From the NCBI GenBank assembly GCA_964477115.1, contig CAYZCY010000002.1:1-64000 (forward strand): a DNA stretch of 64,000 bases, read 5' to 3'. The stretch comes from RGIG3135 sp964477115 (GTDB taxonomy: Bacteria > Actinomycetota > Coriobacteriia > Coriobacteriales > Eggerthellaceae). A program made the position numbers and the translations under genes. The notes below the pieces were generated by a model, which did no database searches, was not told the DNA's origin, and was given only the letters and a program-made list of their open reading frames with translations. Positions 45,371 to 54,597 of this stretch are shown here, piece after piece; position 1 is the stretch's first letter, and the number at the start of each line of letters is the position of its first letter.

Positions 45371-46294
45371 TCATTGTTCCTGGTCGTTGGCGAAGAACAC
45401 ATTGTAGATTGTCGTAGACCCGATTACCAGAGCCGCTCCAAACATGGAGAGGGGCCCAATGCTCTCACCGAGAACAATCGCAGCGAGAATGGGGTTGAGA
45501 ATGGGCTCGATGGTCGAGGTAAGCGAGGCGGTCACAGGGGACACCGCGTCAAGACCCAATGACAGAAACACGTAGGACAAGCCCATTTGAACTATCCCCA
45601 TAAGCGCCATCACCGCAATCGGCGAACAGCTCAATCCCGCCAAAGGACCCGACGGGAGAGTGCATACCGCGCCGGCGCCTGACATCAGCGACGCCAAATC
45701 ACCTGCAAGCGAAGGCAGGCCCACTGCAAAGCAAGCAAGCAGGGAGATAATGGAAGCCGACTCAAAGCAGCCCCCGGGGAGCTTCTTTATGAAGAACACG
45801 CCCGCATAGGTCATACCCGATATCACGGCTAAAACGTTTCCAATCATACCGGACGCAGACAGCTCGTCCAAAAAGAAGCAGGTGATGCCGACCATGACGG
45901 CGATGCAGGTCATAACCGCATGCTTGCTCGGCCTAAGCTTAAAGACAAGCCACATGATCAAAATGGCAAACACGGGTTCTGTGAACTGAAGAACAATGGC
46001 GTTGGCCGCAGTGGTGAGCTTGTTGGCAAACACGAATGTTTGCGACATGACGAAGTTAAAGGCCGCGCCGATCATAACAGCCTTATTGAAAACAAGACGC
46101 CTACCCTGCCAACGCATGAAGAGATAGATAACGAGGACAGCAAACAGACTGCGACCTGCGCTTACCGAAAGCGCACCCCAGGGAACGAGCTTGATAAGCA
46201 CGCCTGCAAGACTGAAGCAAACAGCCGATAGGAGCACGAATACGAGGCCAGCCTTTGGGCCGGGCACATACCTAGATTCCGACATGACCCTCAC
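45371..46294 (-). CDS. EamA/DMT-superfamily transporter
   Basis: 307 residues, ten helices in two EamA repeats (GLVFVLLSAVCFSLAGVLIK and PLAGLSCSPIAVMALMGIVQ onward; both end in the STIEPILNPILAAIVLGE-type motif). Exporter or importer of small metabolites, substrate unknown. The GTG start at 46294 has GGGGGAGA 8-9 nt upstream; ATG at 46285 is the alternative. The start lies within the 3' end of the APC permease gene (23-nt overlap), so the two are coupled. Confidence 0.87.
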   Translation of the reverse strand: MRVMSESRYVPGPKAGLVFVLLSAVCFSLAGVLIKLVPWGALSVSAGRSLFAVLVIYLFMRWQGRRLVFNKAVMIGAAFNFVMSQTFVFANKLTTAANAIVLQFTEPVFAILIMWLVFKLRPSKHAVMTCIAVMVGITCFFLDELSASGMIGNVLAVISGMTYAGVFFIKKLPGGCFESASIISLLACFAVGLPSLAGDLASLMSGAGAVCTLPSGPLAGLSCSPIAVMALMGIVQMGLSYVFLSLGLDAVSPVTASLTSTIEPILNPILAAIVLGESIGPLSMFGAALVIGSTTIYNVFFANDQEQ

Positions 46295-48140
46295 GAGAAA
46301 GGTCTCCCCCTACAGCTTCCGTCCCATCGACAAAAGCTCCATCGTCCACGGGAAGGCCCAACTCGGCTTCGATACGATGAGCTTCGTTGACGATCTCCTC
46401 GCTCGCATCCTTCGGCAAATGCATAGGGTCAATGGGAAGCGTGTTCACATCAACGGGGGCCTCTGCATAGAAGGGGTCTGCCTTGTAGCGAAGCAAAACG
46501 ACAGCAAGACCGGCAAGAAGCATCGCCAAGCCAGCCCACTGCAAAATATCCTGAACGAGGGGGATGTAGGCGCCCATCATGGCATAGTCTTCGGCAACCC
46601 ATCCCCCGAAGTCAAGCTCGTACCAACCCAGCCAAATCTGAGCCAGGAACGCAAAGGCGCCCATGATCACCATGAAAGTGCCGATGCGAACAGTGTCGCC
46701 TTCGGCAAGGCGGGTAGCGGGGTTAACCGGATAGCGGTCAGAAAGACCGCCGTAAATTCGCTTGACGAACACATAGACAACCGGTCCCGAGCATGCGGCC
46801 AGCATGCCGACGGAGAAGTAGTCGGTGCCGTTGGTCAGCATGGCAAAGATGGCAATGCAGAGAGGAACTCCGCAATAGAAGACCAGGCCAGCCACGCCAC
46901 CGGGCATGACATACAGGCCGCGCTTCTTACGCTCCTCAACGGGGATGCGCTTGCGCAGCTTTATGACCGCAATGGGAAGGATCACGTACAGCGCGAGGAT
47001 GAACATAACCTCCATGCTGACAAGCGTCGTAAAGTCAGACTGCGCAAGGACCAAGGTCACAAGGGACAAAGAGAGAATGCCGTTATAGGGAACGCCCCGC
47101 TTACGACTCACCTTAACCAAAAACTTCGGACACAAATTGTCGTTGGAGAGGACGAACAGGCCACGCGATCCCGATGCGAGATAGGTGTTGAAGATAGCGC
47201 ACTGGGAAATGATGGCCACTATCAAGAAGAAGTAGCCCCAAGCAGGACCCATATAGGTGGTGAGCACGGTGGCATACCCCACGCTTTGCCCATCAAAGCC
47301 GCCTTCAGTCGACCAATAAGCCCAGCTTCCCTCGGGAAGCGCGGCGAGGCCGGCGATGGTGGGAAGCACGTAGCTCAACGCTACAAGCGGCATGGCAATC
47401 TTAAGCCCACGGGGAATGACCTGCGGATTTCTGATCTCTCCCGCCATGTTGGCAATGCGCTCGTAGCCGCAGTACATCCATACGCATATACATAGCCCTG
47501 CACCTATGCTGCTCAGAAGATCAGAACCCTCGGGCATGACGGGTTGCACGGGGTTGGTGTTCCAATTGAGAAAACCGACGATGGCTACCAAGGCGAAAGC
47601 CAGCACAATGGACACGGAAAGAACCGTGGAGACCTTGTCCACCTCGCGCAAGCCCATGAGGTTAATGATGGTGAAGATGACGATCATGCCCACCTTGAGC
47701 GTGGCGACCGCAGCTTCAGACATGGGGATCATCTGGCTCACATAGCCGGCAACAAGGGCAACATACACGCCGTTGGTGATGTAGGCCGACATGGTTTCCC
47801 ACCAACCGGCCTGGAATCCCCAGAACTCGCCGAAGGCCTCTTTTGCCCAGATATAGATGCCGCCCTCCGTGGGAAGAACAGAGCTGCACTCGGCAACCAT
47901 GCTCGAAATGGGATACGCCCAAACAAAGGGAAAGAGGATTAAGAGGAACAGCGTGATGCCCGGACCAGATTGAGGAATCATCTCCTCAATGCCAAACGCA
48001 CCTGCGGCAACCAGGCAATAGAGCATAAACACGATGCCCGAAACCTTGATGTCATGTTTCTTAAGACCGGCAACACCGTGCACCTGCTGCTCTGCCAACC
48101 TTACCGCCTTTACCAATACACGTGAAGCAAGCTTCAACAT
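46272..48140 (-). CDS. APC-superfamily amino-acid permease, with extended C-terminus
   Basis: 622 residues, longer than usual (about 450-500). The N-terminal APC core shows MLYCLVAAGAFGIEEMIPQS, EGGIYIWAKEAFGEFWGFQA, YERIANMAGEIRNPQVIPRG and SGSRGLFVLSNDNLCPKFLV. After 12 core helices come two further spans and a hydrophilic tail of about 60 residues rich in Asp/Glu. Substrate probably an amino acid or polyamine, not identifiable. No Shine-Dalgarno precedes the ATG, so the true start may be some residues inward. First gene of the transporter cluster. Confidence 0.85.
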   Translation of the reverse strand: MLKLASRVLVKAVRLAEQQVHGVAGLKKHDIKVSGIVFMLYCLVAAGAFGIEEMIPQSGPGITLFLLILFPFVWAYPISSMVAECSSVLPTEGGIYIWAKEAFGEFWGFQAGWWETMSAYITNGVYVALVAGYVSQMIPMSEAAVATLKVGMIVIFTIINLMGLREVDKVSTVLSVSIVLAFALVAIVGFLNWNTNPVQPVMPEGSDLLSSIGAGLCICVWMYCGYERIANMAGEIRNPQVIPRGLKIAMPLVALSYVLPTIAGLAALPEGSWAYWSTEGGFDGQSVGYATVLTTYMGPAWGYFFLIVAIISQCAIFNTYLASGSRGLFVLSNDNLCPKFLVKVSRKRGVPYNGILSLSLVTLVLAQSDFTTLVSMEVMFILALYVILPIAVIKLRKRIPVEERKKRGLYVMPGGVAGLVFYCGVPLCIAIFAMLTNGTDYFSVGMLAACSGPVVYVFVKRIYGGLSDRYPVNPATRLAEGDTVRIGTFMVIMGAFAFLAQIWLGWYELDFGGWVAEDYAMMGAYIPLVQDILQWAGLAMLLAGLAVVLLRYKADPFYAEAPVDVNTLPIDPMHLPKDASEEIVNEAHRIEAELGLPVDDGAFVDGTEAVGGDLSREGHVGI

Positions 48141-48493
48141 TGCTGATAAAACATGAGGCTTCTCCGTGTGGTGCTCGTGTGGTCCGTAGCGGTATGGTCT
48201 TCAAAGCCTGACGGTATTATTGCGCAGCAAATTGGCATGCAAGCACCTGAAATCAAAACCGTCGGACAAAATAGATTGTGAACGGTAAACGGCAAACACC
48301 AGCGTAAACGCTGTTTTTTCGTATTTCCCTTCAATAGATACGATACTGTGGCATAAGGATTTCACCCCCACGCCAAGCAATGGGCTATGCAATCAAACTC
48401 ATACCTCGTGCTACTTGCAACAAACTTACGGATTGCCGCATCCGCACCCCTGTCGCTCGGTCTGGAAACGAAAACCGAAGTATTTTCGAAAAG
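48141..48493. other. 353-bp intergenic region without a gene
   Basis: Lies between the radical SAM gene and the APC permease gene, both on the minus strand. No frame has a credible start and ribosome-binding site. It contains one clear element, the plus-strand terminator-like hairpin at 48300-48319, and presumably the APC promoter. Confidence 0.5.
48300..48319 (+). terminator. Orphan terminator-like hairpin
   Basis: CAGCG-TAAA-CGCTG followed by TTTTTT on the plus strand: a compact intrinsic terminator although no plus-strand gene ends here. It could end a small RNA transcribed from about 48180-48300. Confidence 0.45.
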
Positions 48494-49444
48494 TTACACT
48501 CCCGTACAGTCAAAAGGCGGAATGAAGCTCTCCTCGCAGGCTCCGCCTTCTTGCCAGAAGTAATCCTCAACCCCGATCTCATCGGCAAAATCGAGCAGTT
48601 CCATGTATTCGTCATTGGAAACGGGCTCGGCAAGTTCAGGACAGCTCATAAGGGTGCGTTTCGCCTGAAGGTCTCCTCGCGCAGCAGCGCTTGCCACAAC
48701 CGGCGTGTACTGGTTCATGATGGACATGCGGACGTCGGTGCCATAACGCTTGTGCAAAAGGGACACTACCGCCTTTGAGTCCTCGAGACATCCCGGCAGC
48801 ATAAGGTGGCGAACGATCACGCCGCCCACCATGCGCTCCTCTCCCCTGTAGCTGTCATAGCGGGCAGGCCCCGCGCACTTCAGCATCTCGTCGAGGGCCT
48901 CAAGAGCGCGCGCGGGATAATCGGAAACGCCCGAATAGCGCATGCCCAATTGAGCAGATGCATACTTGAAGTCAGTCAGGTAGACGTCAACCGTACCCAG
49001 GTTGTCGCGGATGGCGCGAGCGCATTCATATCCGCCCGTATTCCACACTACGGGCAGATGCAGGCCACGTTCTCGCGCCATCCTCACAGCATGACGTATA
49101 TAGGGCGCATAGTGCGTCGGCGTCACCATGTTCACGTTAAGGGCCCCTGCATCCTGCAGCTCCAGGCACATCTCTGCCAAACGCTCGATGCTTACCGCAC
49201 GACCGGTTTGACCATGCGCAATGACGGTGTTTTGGCAGTAGCAGCAATGCAGGGGGCAGTGCGAGAAGAATATGGTGCCGCTGCCTGACTCGCCGCTAAT
49301 GGGCGGCTCCTCCCACATATGAAGCGCACTGCGGGCGACGATCAGCTCATCGGAAGCGCCGCAAAGGCCCACTTCACCTATAGCGCGATTCAAACCGCAC
49401 TCGTGAGGACAGAGGTCACAGCTTGAAGGAAGGAGCTCGTTCAT
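48494..49444 (-). CDS. Radical SAM protein, PflX/COG1313 type
   Basis: 316 residues. N-terminal Cys motif SCDLCPHECGLNR, then the radical SAM cluster FFSHCPLHCCYCQN (C-x3-C-x2-C) and barrel segments such as VNMVTPTHYAPYIRHAVRMA and VVWNTGGYE. COG1313 proteins resemble pyruvate-formate-lyase activases but their substrate is not established. The frame includes a TTG just before; the ATG at 49444 is the likely start. It ends a three-gene unit degV-HIBADH-like-radical SAM with very short gaps (3 and 9 nt). Confidence 0.85.
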   Translation of the reverse strand: MNELLPSSCDLCPHECGLNRAIGEVGLCGASDELIVARSALHMWEEPPISGESGSGTIFFSHCPLHCCYCQNTVIAHGQTGRAVSIERLAEMCLELQDAGALNVNMVTPTHYAPYIRHAVRMARERGLHLPVVWNTGGYECARAIRDNLGTVDVYLTDFKYASAQLGMRYSGVSDYPARALEALDEMLKCAGPARYDSYRGEERMVGGVIVRHLMLPGCLEDSKAVVSLLHKRYGTDVRMSIMNQYTPVVASAAARGDLQAKRTLMSCPELAEPVSNDEYMELLDFADEIGVEDYFWQEGGACEESFIPPFDCTGV

Positions 49445-49453
49445 CAAGGGCGG

Positions 49454-50431
49454 TTAGTTGGCGGAATAACCGAAGCCGAACTCATCGAAACCGTATTCGT
49501 CAAAATCGTCATGACCGTGATGATGGTGTCCGCAATCGCAGTCGTCGTCATCGCAGTCGCAGGAATGACCGCCGTATACCTCTTCAGCACGCGTCCAGTC
49601 AAGCCCCGCCTCGGCGCAAGCCCCCTCTTCTCCATACACAAGAGATAGGGCAGCCGGGGACTTATCGGCTCCGCCAATCACGGCGAGAAGCTCGAGCAAA
49701 TGACTTGCAGCCTCCGCCTGGGGAAGAATAAGCTCGGCGTCATCTGCCGCCATGAGAGCGGCGCTCATCTCGGAAAGCATCATCTCAACGGTGTAGTCAC
49801 CTTCGAAACGACCGAGCCTTACCGCATTCATCATAAGCTCTGCCCAAGGAGTGATGGCGCCAGCCTGGGCATCCTCCAAGCCAGACCCCGTCACCGATCG
49901 ACGGAACGCCCGGTAAAGGGCGTCTGCCTCGATTGCGGCAATGACCTGAGCCGCAACCTGCACAGAATACGCCGCACGCGCAAGCTGCGCAGTGCCAAAT
50001 CCACCCGTGGGAACCACACGGCTAAAGATGAGGTCGAGAAGCTCACGAGCCCTTTCAATGCCGCCTTCCTCGCCCGCGACGAAGCACGAGATGTTTTCGC
50101 GGGCAAAGGCATCTTCGGCAACCATGTTGTCAACGACAAGGGGGGCCTCCACCATAACGAGATCGCTCACCATGGCAACAGCAGAGAGCTCCCTTGCGAA
50201 ATTGGGCGTTGCCGCGGAAAAGTCGATGAGCAAAGAACCCGGAGCCATCATGGAAACAAAGCCCTCGGAACCGAAGTACAGCTCCTCAAGCTCAGCCTGC
50301 GTGGTGCAGAAGGTTATGGCAATATCAGCTGAGGCGCAGTCGCTTACGCGCACGTAACCCGCTTCGCGCATGCGCGGCGTGATAGCCGCGAGGAATCCCG
50401 AATCACCGCTGTATGCAAACGCCTTAGTCAT
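49454..50431 (-). CDS. HIBADH/6PGDH-like NAD-binding protein with Cys/His/Asp-rich C-terminal tail
   Basis: 325 residues. The fold resembles beta-hydroxyacid dehydrogenases (ITFCTTQAELEELYFGSEG, LLIDFSAATPNFARELSA, VEAPLVV, then GFGTAQLARAAYSVQVAAQV), but the N-terminal glycine motif is degenerate (AYSGDSGFLAAITPRM) so cofactor binding is uncertain. The last 39 residues (287-325) form a metal-ligand-rich tail: SCDCDDDDCDCGHHHHGHDD followed by Phe/Tyr/Gly/Asp repeats. This tail could bind Ni, Zn or Co. ATG behind GGGAGGAAA, 3 nt after degV. Confidence 0.75.
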   Translation of the reverse strand: MTKAFAYSGDSGFLAAITPRMREAGYVRVSDCASADIAITFCTTQAELEELYFGSEGFVSMMAPGSLLIDFSAATPNFARELSAVAMVSDLVMVEAPLVVDNMVAEDAFARENISCFVAGEEGGIERARELLDLIFSRVVPTGGFGTAQLARAAYSVQVAAQVIAAIEADALYRAFRRSVTGSGLEDAQAGAITPWAELMMNAVRLGRFEGDYTVEMMLSEMSAALMAADDAELILPQAEAASHLLELLAVIGGADKSPAALSLVYGEEGACAEAGLDWTRAEEVYGGHSCDCDDDDCDCGHHHHGHDDFDEYGFDEFGFGYSAN

Positions 50432-50434
50432 ATG

Positions 50435-51361
50435 CTAGTTTCCTCCCTTGACCCTTCGTGCGATCTTGTCCGCAACCGAAGATTGCTCACGCTTGTCGCC
50501 ACCCCAGAAGCTCACGGCCACCATGCCGGGGCCGACATGACTGCCGATAACCGGACCTATGTTGCACTCGATTACCTGAATGTTGGGATCCGCTTTGAGG
50601 AGGAGCTCCTTCAAACGAGCGGCATCCTTCGGGCAATCGGAATGGCCAATGGTGACAATCTGCGCCGCCGTCTTCTTGGCGACGTGCTTGGCATAGAACT
50701 CAGTAAGCTGCTTGACGCCCTTCTTGCGCCCGCGGGCAACACCGGTAAGCGTGAGCTTGCCGTCGACGTCGATGGCAAGCAGGGGCTTGACGTCAAGCGC
50801 CGAACCCGCAAGGGCGACAGAACCCGGAATACGACCACCTCGACGAAGCGCACCGAGGTCATCCACCATGAAAGATTCGTTGACGAAGAAGCGAGCTTCT
50901 TCCGCCCACGAGGCAAGCTCGGATGCGCTCAGACCGCGTTCGCGCTGGTTGATGGCCTCGAACACAAGCGTGCCCTCGGCAATAGAGGCCAAACGGGTAT
51001 CAACCACATAGAGCTCGAAATCGGGATACTCGGCAAGCACCTGGTCGCGCACAAGCATGGCGACGTCAAAGCTGCCCGAAAGACCGCTCGAGAAAGACAG
51101 GTACACCGTAGGCACGCCCGTCTGAGCCGCCATCTCGAAGGCTTCCTTTAAGACGGGAATGGAGAGCTGGGAGGTCGAAGGCTCCGAACCAGAACGCATG
51201 GAGTCGTAGAAATCGTGCGCCGAAACGGTGCGGAACATGTCATCTTCGTATGAAGTGCTGCCCACGATATAGGGAAACTTTAGAAGGTAGACGCCCTCCT
51301 GCTCGATAACGCGAGGAGGAAGGTCGCAACATGAGTCTAAAATGAGATGACACTTAGGCAT
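50435..51361 (-). CDS. DegV-family fatty-acid-binding protein
   Basis: 308 residues. DegV/FakB-like: opening CHLILDSCCDLPPRVIEQEG, the TSQLSIPVLKEAFE segment and the SFSSGLSGSFDVAMLVRDQ ligand site, and a second domain ending GSHVGPGMVAVSFWG. FakB proteins present fatty acids to the FakA kinase for phospholipid synthesis; no fakA is adjacent. ATG behind TAGGAG. First gene of the unit with the HIBADH-like and radical SAM genes. Confidence 0.9.
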   Translation of the reverse strand: MPKCHLILDSCCDLPPRVIEQEGVYLLKFPYIVGSTSYEDDMFRTVSAHDFYDSMRSGSEPSTSQLSIPVLKEAFEMAAQTGVPTVYLSFSSGLSGSFDVAMLVRDQVLAEYPDFELYVVDTRLASIAEGTLVFEAINQRERGLSASELASWAEEARFFVNESFMVDDLGALRRGGRIPGSVALAGSALDVKPLLAIDVDGKLTLTGVARGRKKGVKQLTEFYAKHVAKKTAAQIVTIGHSDCPKDAARLKELLLKADPNIQVIECNIGPVIGSHVGPGMVAVSFWGGDKREQSSVADKIARRVKGGN

Positions 51362-51450
51362 GAGAATAGGCTCCTAAGTTCGAGTTCTACTGCATCGAAT
51401 CAGCTTAACATTAATGCCTGGCTTTAACCTATAAGGCGCACGCGAAAGAC

Positions 51451-52914
51451 CTACGAGACGGGGGCAATTCCACGAAGCTCGGCAACCAGCTGATTGCGCC
51501 TTGCGTGAAGGTCGGTTTCCATTCCAACGGGATAGGTGTGAGGATTGAGCATGCGCAGCTGGGTCTCATCGAGACGCTCAAGGCCCGCACGGGCACGATC
51601 GCGAGCCACAAGAGCGCTGCGATCATCATGCCCGAGAACGAGCTTGCCACATCGGGCAAGGGGCATAAGAAGGTCTTCGTAGCGCTTGCCCTTAAGGCAC
51701 TTCTGACGCATGCTGTCGAGCGGATCAACGATGATCTCGCTATCGCTCACCCCGAAATTCACGTCATAGACCATGTCACCGGCGATACGACCATCATCGT
51801 GGTAATAGCGACGAACTCCAAGAACACCGGGCATGGTGAGCTTGGCTGCCGACTCTGAGATCTTCAAACGGTTGATCCAGGGCTGGGACTCATCGCTCCT
51901 CACAGCCGAGAGCTTGTATACGCCGCCGAGAGAAGGCTGATCGTAGGCAGTGGCAAGCTTAGTGCCGACACCCCACGAACTCACAGGCGCACCCTCGTCA
52001 AGGATGGACTTGATGGAGTATTCATCGAGATCATTCGAAAGCACGATGCCGCAATCGGTTAAGCCAGCTTCGTCAAGCATGCGGCGAGCCATCTTAGCCA
52101 GCCAGGACAGGTCGCCGGAATCGATGCGGATGGCGCTGAGGTGCTCCCCGCGCTCCTTCATCTCGAGGCCCACGGTAATGGCGTTGCGGATGCCCTGTTC
52201 GACATTGTAGGAGTCAACGAGCAGCGTGCAGTTGGTCGGGAAGGCCTTGGCGTACTCGCGGAAAGCGGTGAGCTCATCAGGGAAGGCCATAACCCAGGAA
52301 TGGGCGTGCGTACCCGACACCGGAAGCCCGAACATCTCCCCCGCCAAGACGTTGGAGGTGCTGGAACAGCCGCCCACGATGGCCGCCCTCGATGCCCAAA
52401 GCCCACCCAGACCCTGAGCGCGGCGCAGTCCGAACTCGGCAACGGGAGCCCCCTTGGCAGCCCGACATACACGGGCCGCCTTGGTGGCGATGAGCGTTTG
52501 GAAGTTTATGAAGTTGAGCAGCGCCGTCTCGATGAGCTGGCACTGCATGATGGGGCCGACAACGCGCACGATGGGCTCATGGGGAAATACCACGGTGCCT
52601 TCGGGTACGGCATCGACATCGCAGCTCAGACGGAAGTCCTTGAGATACTCGAGGAACTCGAGATCGAACATGGGACCGCCGCCTGGCGCGGTAAGCGAGG
52701 ACAGGTAGTCAATATTTTCCTGCGTGAACTCGAAGGACTCGATCATATCCGCGAGTTGATCCATGCCACACGCAACAGCGTAACCGCCCTTGAAGGGGTA
52801 GTTGCGGAAGAACATGTGGAAGCAGGCCTGCTCCTGACCCTTGCCCGAAGCCCAATATCCCTGAGCCATGGTGATCTGATATAGGTCTGTGAGCATAGCG
52901 TGATCGATGCGCAC
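51451..52914 (-). CDS. pncB: Nicotinate phosphoribosyltransferase
   Basis: 487 residues. NAD salvage from nicotinate and PRPP. Motifs: AMLTDLYQITMAQGYW, FGLRRAQGLGGLWASRAAIV (with the FxxRR...Q element), GTHAHSWVMAFPDE (active-site His), IRIDSGDLSWLAKMAR and SWGVGTKLATAYDQPSLGG. GTG start (52912-52914) behind AAGGAGG. It follows ricT by 21 bp on the same strand and may be cotranscribed. Confidence 0.94.
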   Translation of the reverse strand: MRIDHAMLTDLYQITMAQGYWASGKGQEQACFHMFFRNYPFKGGYAVACGMDQLADMIESFEFTQENIDYLSSLTAPGGGPMFDLEFLEYLKDFRLSCDVDAVPEGTVVFPHEPIVRVVGPIMQCQLIETALLNFINFQTLIATKAARVCRAAKGAPVAEFGLRRAQGLGGLWASRAAIVGGCSSTSNVLAGEMFGLPVSGTHAHSWVMAFPDELTAFREYAKAFPTNCTLLVDSYNVEQGIRNAITVGLEMKERGEHLSAIRIDSGDLSWLAKMARRMLDEAGLTDCGIVLSNDLDEYSIKSILDEGAPVSSWGVGTKLATAYDQPSLGGVYKLSAVRSDESQPWINRLKISESAAKLTMPGVLGVRRYYHDDGRIAGDMVYDVNFGVSDSEIIVDPLDSMRQKCLKGKRYEDLLMPLARCGKLVLGHDDRSALVARDRARAGLERLDETQLRMLNPHTYPVGMETDLHARRNQLVAELRGIAPVS

Positions 52915-52935
52915 CTTAAAGCGCCTCCTTAGTGG

Positions 52936-54597
52936 CTAGTTGTTCTCGATTCCCTGAACGGAAGACCCCTCACCGGAGCCTCCCGAGCGACGGCGACGGC
53001 GCGGACGGCGACGGGGCGTCTCGTCGCCGTTGCCAGAGCCGTCCTCGCGGACGGCGGATGCGGCATCGGCTTGAGCGCGCAAAGCAGAGGACTTATGCCC
53101 CGGGCGCGGACTTGACTTAAGGGGCTGAATCTTCTCATGAGGTGGATTATCGGCGGAATTGGAAGATTCCTTGCGCGAACGGGATCGACGCGCTCCACCA
53201 GAAGAGGACTTCGATGCCTGATCCCTGGACTCATCCTGCTTACGGCGAGAAGAGCTCTTGGCCTTACGGGGTTTTTCGGAGCTGGACTCTTTCTCAGATG
53301 CAGCCGAGGGATTGACTTCTCCTCGAGCTTCAGAGGAGGCCTTGCTGCGGCGGCGCTGGCGCGAAGCGCCTTCGGACCTGTTCTCGGAAGACCTTTCCGC
53401 CTTTGACGCCTCACGAGAAGCCGCATCCTTAAGCTGCACTTTCTCCATGGTTGTGCCTTCAGAAGCCTCGCCCGCATTGAGCTTGGTCGAACGACGACGG
53501 CGCGGCTTGCGGGTCTCGTCCGCAACGGAAGCGGACTCGCGCTCGAGCGATCGCGACCCGCGCGAGTTCTTCGCTGCGCGAGAGCGAGAAGAAGCTGTCT
53601 TTTCGCTTTCAGCACGCTTGCTCTTCTGAGATGCGGGCGTATGGCGAACCGCTCCCCTCTCGGCAAGCTTGTCAGCACCGGTGAACTGAGAGGTGAGGAA
53701 GGTGACGGGGTCCTGGCGATAACCGTTGACTGCTTGAGCCAAGGCAAACTCCCAGGCATCGGAGCTGATGGCGGTAGGACGTGCGCCCTCTTCGGGCTGA
53801 TCGAAGTCCTCAAGCGGAATCTTAACGGGCTTCTCTTCGCCAACCTTCACCGAAACGATCTCGCGGGGCACGTCAAGCTCGACGACCTTACCCGGTCCGT
53901 CGGGAGTATTGATCTGAGCGTTCAGCTTGGGGGCCCTGCTCTTAAAGTCCTTGTATGCCTCGTATTCGTAGCGCAGACAGCACATGAGGCGGCCGCACAA
54001 ACCTGAAATCTTCTGCGGATTAAGGGAGAGATCCTGCTCCTTGGCCATGCGAATGGACACCGGGCAGAATTCACCTCCCATGCGCTTGCAGCACAGCTCC
54101 TGGCCGCAATGGCCAAGGCCGCCGACGATGCGCGCCTCATCGCGTACGCCGATCTGGCGCATGTCGATGCGTACCTTGAAGTGCGACGCCAGGCGACGAA
54201 CGAGCTCGCGGAAGTCAATACGCTCCTCGGCTTCGAAGTAGAAGATGGCCTTGTCACCATCGAAAAGAAACTCCACCGACACGGGATGCATGTCGGGATG
54301 AGCCTCGGCGGCAAGCTCCTTGAAGGCGGGCAGGGCGTCCCTGCTCATCTGCTCGAGCTCTCGGGCCTTTTCGACATCCTCCTCAGAGGCTATGCGCAAA
54401 ACGGGCTTGAGCGGGCTTTTGAGCGCGTCGATCTCCTCATCGGAAACTTCGACAAGATCGTTGGCGGCATAGCCGAACTCGGTGCCACGGGCGGTTTCCA
54501 CGATGACGGGATCGTTTTTTCTCACCTCGATGTCGCCCGGATCAAACCAGAGCGTACGAGGGTTGTATGCAAGATTAATCGGTGCAACCCGAACCAT
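52936..54597 (-). CDS. ricT: PSP1-domain protein RicT/YaaT with long basic disordered tail
   Basis: 553 residues. The PSP1 core (1-270) has the conserved cysteine signature GHCGQELCCKRMGGEFCPVS and SGLCGRLMCCLRYEYEAY; in Bacillus RicT belongs to the Fe-S Y-complex that controls RNase Y processing. The remaining 240 or so residues (from about 310) are low-complexity, rich in Arg/Ser/Lys/Glu, with SR-like runs (SRSRAAKNSRGSRS) and ending PRRRPRRRRRSGGS. Such a tail is suited to RNA or membrane contacts. ATG at 54597 behind AGAGAGG, overlapping holB by 23 nt. tmk-holB-ricT is the conserved Gram-positive order. Confidence 0.88.
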   Translation of the reverse strand: MVRVAPINLAYNPRTLWFDPGDIEVRKNDPVIVETARGTEFGYAANDLVEVSDEEIDALKSPLKPVLRIASEEDVEKARELEQMSRDALPAFKELAAEAHPDMHPVSVEFLFDGDKAIFYFEAEERIDFRELVRRLASHFKVRIDMRQIGVRDEARIVGGLGHCGQELCCKRMGGEFCPVSIRMAKEQDLSLNPQKISGLCGRLMCCLRYEYEAYKDFKSRAPKLNAQINTPDGPGKVVELDVPREIVSVKVGEEKPVKIPLEDFDQPEEGARPTAISSDAWEFALAQAVNGYRQDPVTFLTSQFTGADKLAERGAVRHTPASQKSKRAESEKTASSRSRAAKNSRGSRSLERESASVADETRKPRRRRSTKLNAGEASEGTTMEKVQLKDAASREASKAERSSENRSEGASRQRRRSKASSEARGEVNPSAASEKESSSEKPRKAKSSSRRKQDESRDQASKSSSGGARRSRSRKESSNSADNPPHEKIQPLKSSPRPGHKSSALRAQADAASAVREDGSGNGDETPRRRPRRRRRSGGSGEGSSVQGIENN

